Shown: positions 1 through 8,112 of the stretch, piece by piece
Position numbering within the stretch: the stretch's first letter is position 1
Layout of the letters: each line of letters starts with the position of its first letter
NCBI GenBank assembly: GCA_949740725.1
Contig: CATJIO010000099.1
Coordinates: 1 to 50,325 of the forward strand
DNA: 50,325 nt
Source of the DNA: an uncultured Lachnospiraceae bacterium
GTDB lineage: Bacteria > Bacillota > Clostridia > Lachnospirales > Lachnospiraceae
Direction: 5' to 3'
Notes under the pieces: model-generated
Database searches by the model: none
The model's input: only the letters and a program-made list of their open reading frames with translations
What the model was told of the DNA's origin: nothing
Position numbers and translations under genes: made by a program

Positions 1-25
1 GTACCCACAAAGGAGGTGCAAAGTC

Positions 26-211
26 ATGGCGAAATGTGCAATCTGTGAAAAAGCTGCTCACTTCGGCAATGCTGTGAGCCATTCCCATAGAAGGTCCAAC
101 AAAATGTGGAAAGCGAACATAAAATCCGTGAGAGTGAAAACCACCGGCGGCGCCCAGAAGATGTACGTGTGTACTTCTTGCCTGCGTTCCGGCTTAGTGG
201 AAAGAGCGTAA
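26..211 (+). CDS. rpmB: 50S ribosomal protein L28
   Basis: A 61-residue protein of the normal length for L28, a component of the large ribosomal subunit. Cysteines at 4, 7, 49 and 52 form two CxxC pairs, the zinc-binding (C+) version of the protein. The conserved HSHRRSNKMWKAN stretch and the C-terminal VCTSCLRSG are visible. The ATG is preceded by AAAGGAGGTG at ideal spacing. It is a single-gene unit on the plus strand ending at a strong terminator and faces the end of the minus-strand gerW run. Identification is secure. Confidence 0.97.
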   Translation: MAKCAICEKAAHFGNAVSHSHRRSNKMWKANIKSVRVKTTGGAQKMYVCTSCLRSGLVERA

Positions 212-222
212 TTACAAAAAGG

Positions 223-274
223 AAAGGCTGTCAGCCAAGGAGCGGTAAAGGCGCTCCAGCTGACAGCTTTTTTT
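223..274. terminator. Bidirectional rho-independent terminator
   Basis: GGCTGTCAGC and its complement GCTGACAGC close a long hairpin that contains a second stem (GGAGCG/GCGCTCC) and is followed by seven T on the plus strand. On the minus strand the same stem is followed by TTTCCTTTTT. It can therefore end rpmB from the left and the gerW run from the right. Confidence 0.85.
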
Positions 275-386
275 GCGTTCTCGCAGTGAAAGCTCAGCGC
301 TTCGACGCTTAAGCTGTGCGGAAACGATGTCACACAGTGACTTTTCCCACTCCTGATTTCCACGCGCCTCTCGGAGGTTCCAGCAA

Positions 387-524
387 TCAGCAGCAGAACA
401 GATTATACCCCACGATCAGGCAGGCGATAATAAAAATCAGCGTGGTTAAGGTTACCGGGATAAATAAAAGGGTAACCATACCACAGCTGAAGCAGAATAA
501 CATCAATCCATATAAGCGTCTCAC
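387..524 (-). CDS. Small hydrophobic membrane protein (45 aa)
   Basis: A 45-residue protein beginning with a GTG codon at 524, which is preceded by AAAGGGG at about 7 bases. The longer upstream reading has no ribosome binding site, so I chose this start. It begins RRLYGLM and is almost entirely hydrophobic, with two membrane segments (about residues 5-21 and 24-42) separated by one proline, and ends NLFCC. Function is unknown. Similar short two-helix proteins are, from memory, common in Clostridia, but I cannot name a characterised relative. It sits about 150 bases downstream of gerW and is probably the last gene of that run. Confidence 0.6.
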   Translation of the reverse strand: MRRLYGLMLFCFSCGMVTLLFIPVTLTTLIFIIACLIVGYNLFCC

Positions 525-671
525 AAAGATACCCCTTTGTATTGTCCTTATAGGATATCCTATGCAGAAGCTGGGGGAAGTATACTTTTTGTTTCCTTTT
601 CTGGCGCTCTCTTCTTCGTGAAGCCGCAAATAGGAGGCTTCACCAGTTTAAACCATGGAAAGCGCAAAAAC

Positions 672-1079
672 CTACGCCTTCCCCTCAGCCATATCCTCCG
701 CCGCCTCCATGGCCTCCGGCGAGATCACGCCGGCCCCCTTCGGGCCGCCTACAAACTTATTAACCAGATCCGGAACCATGTCTAAAGCTTTGGTCATGGG
801 ATCCTGATGCTTTACGCTTACCAGCTTCGCCACGCCGTTCTGTATCACCAGCACCGCGCTGGGGCTAATCTTGGCGCTCATGCCGCCGGCGCCATTATCT
901 TTATCCTTCCCGCCATCGGCAAAGGCCCCGGCCGCCATGCCGCAGGACACATCTACCAGCGGAAGGATGATGGCATCATCCACCTTCACCGCCTCTCCCA
1001 CTACCGTCTTTGTGGTGACAAAATGATCCATGCCTTTAAATAATGCTTCGATTGTTGATGAAAAATGGTTATCTGCCAT
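672..1079 (-). CDS. gerW: Sporulation protein GerW/YtfJ family
   Basis: A 135-residue protein matching the GerW/YtfJ family, needed in Bacillus subtilis for the spore's response to germinants. Features of the family are the N-terminal ALFKGMDHFVTTKTVVGE segment, a glycine-rich loop (about residues 56-70) and a hydrophobic ILPLVDVSCGMAAGAF strand. Start ATG at 1079 follows AGGAGG at good spacing. It lies directly after a DUF2953 gene, the same pairing as ytfI-ytfJ of B. subtilis, which supports the call and implies a spore-forming host. Expression in the mother cell or forespore is expected from the family, but no sporulation promoter was identified here. Confidence 0.9.
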   Translation of the reverse strand: MADNHFSSTIEALFKGMDHFVTTKTVVGEAVKVDDAIILPLVDVSCGMAAGAFADGGKDKDNGAGGMSAKISPSAVLVIQNGVAKLVSVKHQDPMTKALDMVPDLVNKFVGGPKGAGVISPEAMEAAEDMAEGKA

Positions 1080-1136
1080 GAAAATCCTCCTAATTTATGA
1101 TAGGACACAGAGTGAAGGTCCGTGCCAGCCTGTTGT

Positions 1137-2051
1137 TTACTTTCTGCATATCAGCTTCCACAGCCTTCTTCGGATATTCCTGTCGAAAAGCAGCCGAAGC
1201 ACATACCCGCCCAGCACTCCGAGACGGATATGTCCCCGCACGTGCGCCTCTCCCTCTAAAAGCTTCTGGTCAAATACCGGATGAAGGATAATAACCTGAT
1301 GAGTAAAGGGATAGGCAAGAGCCGCCAGGGAAAGGGCTTTTCCCATAAGATAGGGGTCCTCCAACCCGAAGGTAATCTCTGCTCTTCCTTTCCTGGGGAA
1401 CAAGTAGATAAAGATCTTCTTCGTCTGGCGGAGTATCAGCTTCCCTGAAGCTTGATTGTCTGGATCCGCTAGAAATGTCCTCAGGCTCTCCCACCTCTCC
1501 TGCAGCGCAGAAAGCTTATCTTTTCCTTGCTTTAGTTTATCACAGAAGGAAGAAAATGAAAACCTGATCTTTTTCCCTTTCCGGAACCCTTTTTTTTCTC
1601 CCCTAGATTCCGTTTGAGGATCCTCCTCCCATTCTGGAAGATCCCCCTGCTGCTCTTCCTTCTCTTCCAGAAGCTCCTCCTGCCAAACATCCTTCTCTTC
1701 CAGAAGCTCCTCTGGCCACACATCCTTCTCCTCCAGAAGCTCCTCCGGCCATTCCCCGGCCTTTCCCAGATCAGCCTTTTCCCTGTCCAGTGGCTGGCCC
1801 ATCTGCCAGATGGTGCGCCCGAATATGGCCGCCCGGACGGAAAGGCCCTCTTGATAGCGAATTTGAATTGACAGAATCCAGAGAAGCCAAGTAATCTTCA
1901 CCTGGCCGGTCAGGCTTTCTCTCTTTTCCCCATCGATCTGATATCGGATGGCAGAAAAGAGCACGAAAAGCAGGATTCCAAGGATAATCCCCAGAATCCC
2001 CAAAAGAATCCAGCCGATGATCATTAAGATGAAACCAATTAGATGAATCAT
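1137..2051 (-). CDS. DUF2953 domain protein (YtfI-like)
   Basis: A 304-residue protein with one long N-terminal membrane segment (about residues 4-32) and a C-terminal domain typical of DUF2953, including the YIYLFPRKGRAEITFGLEDP region. Between them is a charged linker with three tandem 11-residue repeats (WPEELLEEKDV type, residues 101-133) followed by a lysine/arginine-rich stretch. The ATG at 2051 follows GAGGTG. It precedes gerW by 57 bases, as ytfI precedes ytfJ in Bacillus. The molecular role is unknown; an envelope function during sporulation is only inferred from the neighbour. The repeat linker is probably strain-variable in length. Confidence 0.75.
   Translation of the reverse strand: MIHLIGFILMIIGWILLGILGIILGILLFVLFSAIRYQIDGEKRESLTGQVKITWLLWILSIQIRYQEGLSVRAAIFGRTIWQMGQPLDREKADLGKAGEWPEELLEEKDVWPEELLEEKDVWQEELLEEKEEQQGDLPEWEEDPQTESRGEKKGFRKGKKIRFSFSSFCDKLKQGKDKLSALQERWESLRTFLADPDNQASGKLILRQTKKIFIYLFPRKGRAEITFGLEDPYLMGKALSLAALAYPFTHQVIILHPVFDQKLLEGEAHVRGHIRLGVLGGYVLRLLFDRNIRRRLWKLICRK
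1653..1751 (-). repeat. Three tandem 33-base repeats inside the DUF2953 gene
   Basis: Three consecutive 33-base units encode WPEELLEEKDV, WPEELLEEKDV and WQEELLEEKEE. The unit is a multiple of three, so gain or loss keeps the reading frame. Copies differ by only a few bases, suggesting recent expansion. Confidence 0.85.
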
Positions 2052-2098
2052 TCCACAGCACCTCGCGGGATAAAGCGTACGCTGCTTTACCGTACTTG

Positions 2099-2422
2099 TC
2101 AGGACAGGTATTCTCTCAGATTGAATCCGCCAGTAGCCTGGTACACCTCATTCACCATCTGGCCAGCCAACCCTAAGGCATCCTGATAGCCCCAGGCGAT
2201 TCCAAGGATCAGGAGCTCCTCTCCCTCTGCCTCCCGCCTCTTTTCCCATTCCCGGCTGCAGATCTGGGAAGCCTCCCAAATATCCAGAAGGTTATTCGGA
2301 TTCGCCGGATAAAGGATCACATAAGCCTTAGCCGGGATATCTCCGGACCGGATCCGCTGGATGATGGAAAACCGTTTCTTTTCTGCTGCTTCCCCTACAT
2401 AAAGGTGTTTATACCAAAGCAT
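2099..2422 (-). CDS. Hypothetical protein, 107 aa
   Basis: A 107-residue soluble protein without a family I recognise. It contains an AYVILYPANPNNLLDIWEA segment, an acidic-basic middle and a helical C-terminus (AGQMVNEVYQATGG). The ATG at 2422 follows GGAGAG and overlaps the end of the preceding 443-residue gene by 14 bases, so the two are translationally coupled and likely work together. There is no signal peptide or membrane segment. Confidence 0.65.
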   Translation of the reverse strand: MLWYKHLYVGEAAEKKRFSIIQRIRSGDIPAKAYVILYPANPNNLLDIWEASQICSREWEKRREAEGEELLILGIAWGYQDALGLAGQMVNEVYQATGGFNLREYLS

Positions 2423-3740
2423 TGTCGCTCTCCATAATCTCTCGAATCAGCTCTGCGCTGGAGGCCAGCTCCGCTACATCGGTACAGGAGGAAAGGCATC
2501 CTCCAATAAACTCCCGAAGCTCATCGGAATGGGTGAAGAACATCGGCAGCCTGGAGAGCAGCCTTGCCATAAGTGCGTGAACCACCTGCTTTGGCATGGT
2601 CTTCCAGGCTTTCTCCAAATCACCGGAGAGTTGGTCGCACATCTCTTCCACCGCTTTTCTGCTGAGGAGAATCTCCTCTGCTGGCTCCTGTTCCTCCTCC
2701 AGGCTCATAAATGAGCTGGTTGACAAAAGAAGCTCTGCTTTCCGCAGACTATCGTAATAAGGAGAATCTTTCTGGATATTCAGATCCAGCTCCAAATCCT
2801 TCATCTCATACCGGCTCCACTGCTGGTAATACCTCTCCTGCCTGCCCTCCATCTGTTTCCAAAGCTGTCCCATCTCCTCCTCGGACACTTCTTCCTCTCC
2901 CATGACGCTGCAATGCACCTTGGTAAGTATGGTTCGATACAGCCCTTCCTCCTGGCTGTCCATCAGGGTCTCCCCCCTAGTCAAGCCGATGACATAGAGA
3001 TCATTGACAAGATCGACCATCATCATACCATCCGATGTCTCTGAATATAAGATTTCCTGAGCCAGGGAAAGGCCATTCTGGAGATTTTGGAATTCCTCCC
3101 GGGAGAGTGTCTTAAAATCTGCCTTTTGAAAGGGAATCAAGAGATCCTGCAACGTTTTATGGCCCTCGGCCATATCTTCTGGAATAGACAGCAGCGCCTC
3201 CCGTCGCAGCATATCCACTACCTGGCGCAAGCTCTCCCTGCCTGTTCCCTCATAGATCGAAAGGGCATGGGAAAGAATGGAAAAAAACTTGGCCTTGGTA
3301 AAGCGGATGGGGAGCTGGCCTAAGATCGCCCGGATCTGCTCACTCTGCCACGCAGTATCCTGGCCAGTGACCAGATAGCCCATAATCTCATCCACCAGCT
3401 CCTCTTCATTCACCGAAACGGGTTTTTCATCGGAAAACCGCTTTTCCAGGCGGTTGATCACATATTCAAACACTTCAAAATAATCCACGTAAGCGGTGAG
3501 GATCTCCATCTCCTGCAGCAGTCCCTCCCGCAGCCTGGAAAGCTCCTCAAGGAAAGGCTCCCGGCCCAGGAAACGGCCACAGATCCCCTGAAATTTCTCC
3601 CGGAACCTCATCAGCTTTTCCGAAGCCTTCTCTCCCTCTGAAAAAGCGGTTTCATAAAACAGATCGTAATTCAGCACAAACCGGCTGTAGGCGTACCTGC
3701 AGGCAGCTGCCATCATTCTTTTCTCATCCTGGTGTGCCAA
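2409..3740 (-). CDS. Hypothetical helical protein, 443 aa (TTG start)
   Basis: A 443-residue, highly acidic, leucine-rich protein predicted to be mostly alpha-helical, with no signal peptide, membrane segment or enzyme motif that I can see. The start is chosen at a TTG codon (3740) because GGGAGG lies 6 bases upstream. An in-frame TTG five codons earlier would place the ribosome binding site inside the gene. It begins 15 bases after cinA and overlaps the next small gene by 14 bases, so it belongs to the rimO-pgsA-cinA transcript. I do not recognise the family. The position occupied by recA in Bacillus (after cinA) is taken here by this unknown pair. Confidence 0.65.
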   Translation of the reverse strand: MAHQDEKRMMAAACRYAYSRFVLNYDLFYETAFSEGEKASEKLMRFREKFQGICGRFLGREPFLEELSRLREGLLQEMEILTAYVDYFEVFEYVINRLEKRFSDEKPVSVNEEELVDEIMGYLVTGQDTAWQSEQIRAILGQLPIRFTKAKFFSILSHALSIYEGTGRESLRQVVDMLRREALLSIPEDMAEGHKTLQDLLIPFQKADFKTLSREEFQNLQNGLSLAQEILYSETSDGMMMVDLVNDLYVIGLTRGETLMDSQEEGLYRTILTKVHCSVMGEEEVSEEEMGQLWKQMEGRQERYYQQWSRYEMKDLELDLNIQKDSPYYDSLRKAELLLSTSSFMSLEEEQEPAEEILLSRKAVEEMCDQLSGDLEKAWKTMPKQVVHALMARLLSRLPMFFTHSDELREFIGGCLSSCTDVAELASSAELIREIMESDNALV

Positions 3741-3755
3741 TGTGCTCCCTCCCAA

Positions 3756-5003
3756 TCAACGGTAATTATCTAAAATCGAACGGCGCAACAGATCCAGAGC
3801 CTTCACCACAGACTGCTCCCGGATCTTTTCTCGATTTCCCTTAAACTGGTATTTTTCCACCTTCACCTCATCTTTTAAGTAGCAGGCAATATACACCAGC
3901 CCTACCGGCTTCTCCTCGCTGCCTCCCCCCGGGCCTGCCAGGCCAGTGATGGCAATGCACACATCCGCGTCTGTGGCGAACACGCCTCCAGTGGCCATCT
4001 CTTTGGCCGTCTGCTCGCTTACCGCCCCATGTTTTTTCAAGGTGCCCTTGCTCACATCCAGAATCTTCCGCTTAGCCTTATTGGCATAGGTGATAAATCC
4101 TTCCCGGAATACCTCTGATACACCGGGAACATTGGTCAGGCGGGCCGCCAGCATCCCTCCGGTGCAGGATTCCGCCGTGGCAACCGTCAGCTCCAGCTTC
4201 CGCAGGAGGCGGACCACCGCCATCTCCAAGGTCTCATCCTCTCTGGTGGAATAGACGAAATCGCCAAATCGCCGCTTGATCTCCTTGACTACCGGCTTGA
4301 TCAACTTATCCGCCTCCTCCCCGCTGCCAGCTTTGGCCGTAACCCTGAGGTGGACCTCCCCGGTCTTGGCGTAGGTGGCGATGGTCGGATTGGTCTGCTT
4401 GTCAATCAGATCCAGAAGCTTGTCCTCCACCTGGCTCTCGCCTACGCCGCAGATCTTTACCATCTGGGATCGGATGATCTCCGGCTGAAGCTTCTGAAGG
4501 TAGGGATACACCTGCTCCATGAACAGAGGAACCAGCTCATTGGGCGGTCCTGGCAGAAGGATAGCGGACTTTCCATATTTTTCCATAATCAGCCCCGGGG
4601 CGGTTCCATTGTGGTTGTCCAGCACCTTAGCGCCATCGGGAACCATGGCCTGCTTCCAGTTATTTTCCGAAATCTTTTTATAAATGCTGTTTTTAAAAAA
4701 CTCCACCAGCCTCTCCCTGGTGTGAGCGTCCTCCACCAGAGGGAAATCCATCACCTCGGCGCAGACCTCCTTGGTCAGATCATCCTCCGTAGGCCCTAGG
4801 CCCCCAGTAAGAATCACAATGTCGGATCGCTTCAGCGCCGTGCGGACTGCCTCTGCCAGCCGTTCCCGATTATCCCCCACCGTCACCTGATAGTAGTTGG
4901 AAAGGCCTAAGAGGGCACATTTCTCTGCAAGAAACTGAGTGTTTGTATTTACAATATTTCCTAGCAAAAGCTCAGTTCCCACGGATATTAATTCACAAAC
5001 CAT
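3756..5003 (-). CDS. cinA: Competence/damage-inducible protein CinA (NMN amidohydrolase type)
   Basis: A 415-residue two-domain CinA. The N-terminal molybdopterin-binding-like domain shows SVGTELLLGN near the start and GGLGPTEDD around residue 75. The C-terminal domain shows TAESCTGG and a GPGGG loop, the signature of the nicotinamide-nucleotide amidohydrolase (PncC) family, which recycles NMN. I chose the ATG at 5003, where the family begins and where AGAAGGGAG lies upstream, over a start 32 codons earlier that would overlap pgsA with unrelated residues. The start lies 5 bases after the pgsA stop. Length fits the family. Confidence 0.93.
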   Translation of the reverse strand: MVCELISVGTELLLGNIVNTNTQFLAEKCALLGLSNYYQVTVGDNRERLAEAVRTALKRSDIVILTGGLGPTEDDLTKEVCAEVMDFPLVEDAHTRERLVEFFKNSIYKKISENNWKQAMVPDGAKVLDNHNGTAPGLIMEKYGKSAILLPGPPNELVPLFMEQVYPYLQKLQPEIIRSQMVKICGVGESQVEDKLLDLIDKQTNPTIATYAKTGEVHLRVTAKAGSGEEADKLIKPVVKEIKRRFGDFVYSTREDETLEMAVVRLLRKLELTVATAESCTGGMLAARLTNVPGVSEVFREGFITYANKAKRKILDVSKGTLKKHGAVSEQTAKEMATGGVFATDADVCIAITGLAGPGGGSEEKPVGLVYIACYLKDEVKVEKYQFKGNREKIREQSVVKALDLLRRSILDNYR

Positions 5004-5008
5004 ATTGA

Positions 5009-5551
5009 TCACATACTCCCTTCTGTCAGTACCTTGTGATTCTTCAGAATATAGTCCACCAGGGAGATCACCGTCAGGGCCAGGGCAATCCACAGGCATA
5101 GACTGGTCACCAGGGACAGGGCCGGGATCTTCACAATCAAAAGAATTACGGCGATCATCTGGAAGGTAGTCTTAAACTTTCCCCAGTAGCTGGCCGCAAT
5201 GACCACCCCGTTATCCGAGGCAACCAGGCGGAAACCGCTGATAATAAACTCACGGCTAATAATGATAATCACCATCCAGGCTGGGATCTGCCCCAGCTCA
5301 ATCAGGCAGATTAAGGCAGAACAGACCAGCAGCTTATCCGCCAGAGGATCCATAAATTTCCCGAAATTAGTCACCAGATTGTACTTCCTTGCAATCTTTC
5401 CATCCAGAAGATCCGTCAGGCTGGCAATGATGAAGATTATCACGGCCACATAGCGGAAGGCCATACTTTCCCCCTTCTGGTACAGCAGGAAAAACACAAA
5501 AAAGGGAATCAAGATCACACGCAGTATTGTAAGCTTATTGGGCAGATTCAT
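5009..5551 (-). CDS. pgsA: CDP-diacylglycerol-glycerol-3-phosphate 3-phosphatidyltransferase
   Basis: A 180-residue integral membrane enzyme making phosphatidylglycerol phosphate from CDP-diacylglycerol and glycerol-3-phosphate. The full CDP-alcohol phosphotransferase motif D-x2-DG-x2-AR-x8-G-x3-D-x3-D is intact at residues 47-72. Several hydrophobic helices surround it. Its start overlaps the end of rimO by 17 bases and its stop lies 5 bases before cinA, so the three are one operon; pgsA-cinA is a widespread pairing in Firmicutes. Confidence 0.95.
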   Translation of the reverse strand: MNLPNKLTILRVILIPFFVFFLLYQKGESMAFRYVAVIIFIIASLTDLLDGKIARKYNLVTNFGKFMDPLADKLLVCSALICLIELGQIPAWMVIIIISREFIISGFRLVASDNGVVIAASYWGKFKTTFQMIAVILLIVKIPALSLVTSLCLWIALALTVISLVDYILKNHKVLTEGSM

Positions 5552-6878
5552 CGTACACCTCTCCTATCAAATCATATTCCGCCGCCTTCGTCACCTGCAC
5601 CCGGACGAAATCGCCGCTCATCAGTTCCATCTCTCCGCTTACAAAGATCAGGCCGTCCACATTAGGGCTGTCCATGTAGGTCCTTCCCACATAGACGGTT
5701 TCGCCACTGACCTGGCCCTCGATCATCACCTCCAGGATCCGGCCCACCATGGCTTCCGCCCGGTCAAACGCCACCTCCTGCTGAAGCTCCATCACCGCGT
5801 CCCGCCTGGCCTCCTTCACCTCCTCCGGCACCTGATCCGGAAGAAGGGCAGCTGGAGTGTCCTCCTCCAGGGAGTAAGGAAAGACTCCCAGACGGTCAAA
5901 TTCCATCTCGTCCACAAATTCCATCAGCGTCTCGTGATCCTCCTGCGTCTCCCCCGGAAAACCAGAGATCAAGGTGGTGCGGATGGCAATATCTGGAATT
6001 TCCCGTCGAAGCTTTTCGATGATTTCCCGCAGCTCCTTCTGGCTGGTACGCCGCCCCATCCGCTTCAACACTGAATCGCTGGCATGCTGGATAGGCATAT
6101 CCAGATAATGGCAGATCTTTTCCTCCTCCTTCATCACCTGGATCAGCTCGTCGGTGATCTCCTCCGGATAGCAGTACTGAATACGGATCCAGCTGATCCC
6201 CGGAATCTGAGCCAATCTCCGCAGCAGAGTGGGCAGCTCCTTCCGCCCATAAAGATCCACTCCATACAGGGTAGTCTCCTGGGCCACCAGGATCAGCTCC
6301 TTTACCCCTTCCGCCGCCAGCGTCCTGGCCTCTTCCAAAAGCTCCTCCATGGGAATGCTACGGTATCTGCCCCGCAGAGAAGGGATGATGCAGTAGGTAC
6401 AGCGCTTATCGCAGCCCTCTGCGATTTTCAAAAAAGCGTAATGGCCTCCAGTGGTAACCATACGGCCCGCCATGGGCTCTGGTAAGCGGTCAATATCCCG
6501 GAACTGGGATACATGGCTTTCCTTCTTCTCCAGAACCTCACGAATCACCTGCCCGATCCCATCGTAAGCAGAAGTTCCCAGGATCCCATCCACCTCCGGG
6601 ATTTCCTTTAATATCTCCTTTTGATACCGCTGCGCCAGGCATCCTGTCACAATCAAAGCCTGGCAAACCCCTGTCTCCTTCTGCCGCGCAAGCTCAAGAA
6701 TGGTATTAATGCTCTCCTCCTTGGCATCACCGATAAAACAGCAGGTATTCACCACAATAACCTGAGCATCTTCCTCCTGATCCGTGAAGCGATATCCTTC
6801 CCTTCCCAGAATACCCAGCATCTTCTCCGTATCCACCAGGTTTTTGTCACAGCCCAGTGAGACAAACAAAATATTCAT
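5535..6878 (-). CDS. rimO: Ribosomal protein uS12 methylthiotransferase RimO
   Basis: A 447-residue radical SAM methylthiotransferase that modifies an aspartate of ribosomal protein S12. The UPF0004 domain carries three cysteines (about 10, 46 and 80) for one iron-sulfur cluster, the radical SAM domain has CX3CX2C at 156-163, and a C-terminal TRAM domain follows. The GCDKNLVD and TTLISGFPGET stretches separate RimO from MiaB. Start is uncertain: ATG at 6878 fits the family's N-terminus (MNILFVSLGC), while ATG at 6887 is only 3 bases from GGAG. First gene of the rimO-pgsA-cinA run. Confidence 0.93.
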   Translation of the reverse strand: MNILFVSLGCDKNLVDTEKMLGILGREGYRFTDQEEDAQVIVVNTCCFIGDAKEESINTILELARQKETGVCQALIVTGCLAQRYQKEILKEIPEVDGILGTSAYDGIGQVIREVLEKKESHVSQFRDIDRLPEPMAGRMVTTGGHYAFLKIAEGCDKRCTYCIIPSLRGRYRSIPMEELLEEARTLAAEGVKELILVAQETTLYGVDLYGRKELPTLLRRLAQIPGISWIRIQYCYPEEITDELIQVMKEEEKICHYLDMPIQHASDSVLKRMGRRTSQKELREIIEKLRREIPDIAIRTTLISGFPGETQEDHETLMEFVDEMEFDRLGVFPYSLEEDTPAALLPDQVPEEVKEARRDAVMELQQEVAFDRAEAMVGRILEVMIEGQVSGETVYVGRTYMDSPNVDGLIFVSGEMELMSGDFVRVQVTKAAEYDLIGEVYDESAQ

Positions 6879-6951
6879 CGTAAGCATGTACTCCTTCTAA
6901 GAATGCTCTCCGGAAAGTCGATTGCCCTGCAATCGCCCATTGCATTCACAG

Positions 6952-6996
6952 TAAAAAGAGGGTATAACGAAATGAAATTCCCTGCGTTACCCCCTT
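6952..6996 (-). terminator. Rho-independent terminator after rpoZ
   Basis: On the minus strand GGGTAACG pairs with CGTTATACCC (two-base bulge) and is followed by TCTTTTT. It ends the yicC-gmk-rpoZ transcript just before rimO. Confidence 0.6.
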
Positions 6997-7014
6997 TTCC
7001 TGCATGTATTATTC

Positions 7015-7422
7015 TCAAGTAGCCTCTCCGTTCCCTTCCTCCGCCGACTCAGCCTCCAGGGTTGATGCCTGGGAAAGCGCTTCGGCTTCTGTCTCCCCCT
7101 CTAATTCTGAGTTATTAAGCTCAGCGGCTTCCTCAGCCTGGGCTGCCATCTCTTCTGCCAGAGCCCGCTGATTTTCCAGAGCTTCCGCCTCCTCCTCGCC
7201 GATGAGCTTCACCTTGCCCTTATAGAGCTCATCTACAGACACGGACAGAGGCTTTTTCCGGTAGGAACCGCCCACCAGCGGCTCAGCGCCGTCGATCAGC
7301 TGCCGGGCCCGCTTCGAGGCGGCGATCACGATAGAATAGCGGCTCTGAACCACCGGCTGCTCTCCTGGCTCGATATCGCTGTTTACTACTTCAATTAAAT
7401 CACTGTATGACGGACGTAACAT
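7015..7422 (-). CDS. rpoZ: RNA polymerase omega subunit with long acidic tail
   Basis: A 135-residue omega subunit. The N-terminal 75 residues carry the family core (MLRPSYSDLIE, SRYSIVIAASKRARQLIDG). Omega helps RNA polymerase assemble. The C-terminal 60 residues are an alanine/glutamate-rich, low-complexity tail, almost double the usual length of a Firmicute omega. The ATG follows AGGAAAGGAG. It lies 45 bases after gmk, as in the conserved gmk-rpoZ pair. The tail's role is unknown and is probably disordered or helical. Confidence 0.92.
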   Translation of the reverse strand: MLRPSYSDLIEVVNSDIEPGEQPVVQSRYSIVIAASKRARQLIDGAEPLVGGSYRKKPLSVSVDELYKGKVKLIGEEEAEALENQRALAEEMAAQAEEAAELNNSELEGETEAEALSQASTLEAESAEEGNGEAT

Positions 7423-7467
7423 GTAAAAATCTCCTTTCCTTAATGAAACAACGTGTGGGCTTTCCCG

Positions 7468-8088
7468 CTACAGCTGGTTCAGCCCGATCCGGATCCCATT
7501 GATAAAATCCAGACGATTGGATGTTTTATTGTGCTGTGCCTGGATCAGCTGATGCAGCTCCTCCACACAGGTATCAATCACATCATTAATTATGATATAG
7601 TCATAAGCCTCGATTCCCACCGCTTCCTCCGCAGCCCGTCTGAGCCTTGCCTGGATCACCTCCAGGCTCTCGGTGCCACGGTTAACCAGACGGCGCTTTA
7701 ACTCCTCCACACTGGGAGGCATAACAAACAGAAGCAGGACATCGGGAAACTTTTTCTTGATCTTTAACGCTCCCTGGATCTCGATCTCCAGAATCACATC
7801 TCTCCCCTGGCTCAGCTGCTTCTCCACATAATCCCTGGGGGTGCCATAGTAATGATTCACGTACTGGGCATATTCAATCAGCGCGTCGTTCTCCACCATG
7901 GATTTAAAATGCTCCTGTGACACAAAGAAGTACTCTCTCCCATCCACCTCGCCTTCCCTGGGCTGGCGGGTAGTCGCGGAAACTGATAGGGAATAGTTTT
8001 CATATTTCTCCATCAGCGCCCTCATCAGTGTTCCCTTTCCAGCTCCGGAAAAGCCAGAAATCACAACCAGGATTCCCTGCTGACTCAT
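7468..8088 (-). CDS. gmk: Guanylate kinase
   Basis: A 206-residue enzyme converting GMP plus ATP to GDP. The P-loop GFSGAGKGT is at residues 12-20, followed by TTRQPREGEVDGREYFFV (GMP binding) and LEIEIQGA. Length matches the family. The ATG follows AGGAGG at normal spacing, 24 bases after yicC. A typical Clostridia neighbour, remA, is missing between yicC and gmk. Confidence 0.96.
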   Translation of the reverse strand: MSQQGILVVISGFSGAGKGTLMRALMEKYENYSLSVSATTRQPREGEVDGREYFFVSQEHFKSMVENDALIEYAQYVNHYYGTPRDYVEKQLSQGRDVILEIEIQGALKIKKKFPDVLLLFVMPPSVEELKRRLVNRGTESLEVIQARLRRAAEEAVGIEAYDYIIINDVIDTCVEELHQLIQAQHNKTSNRLDFINGIRIGLNQL

Positions 8089-8112
8089 AGATATCCTCCT
8101 GCTATACTCGTA

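Noticed and set aside
58-363. 101-codon minus-strand frame over rpmB
   Set aside because: Antisense to the L28 gene and through its terminator; a shadow.
1653-1751. Repeats considered as a CRISPR array
   Set aside because: The units are back-to-back without spacers and encode protein repeats in a real gene.
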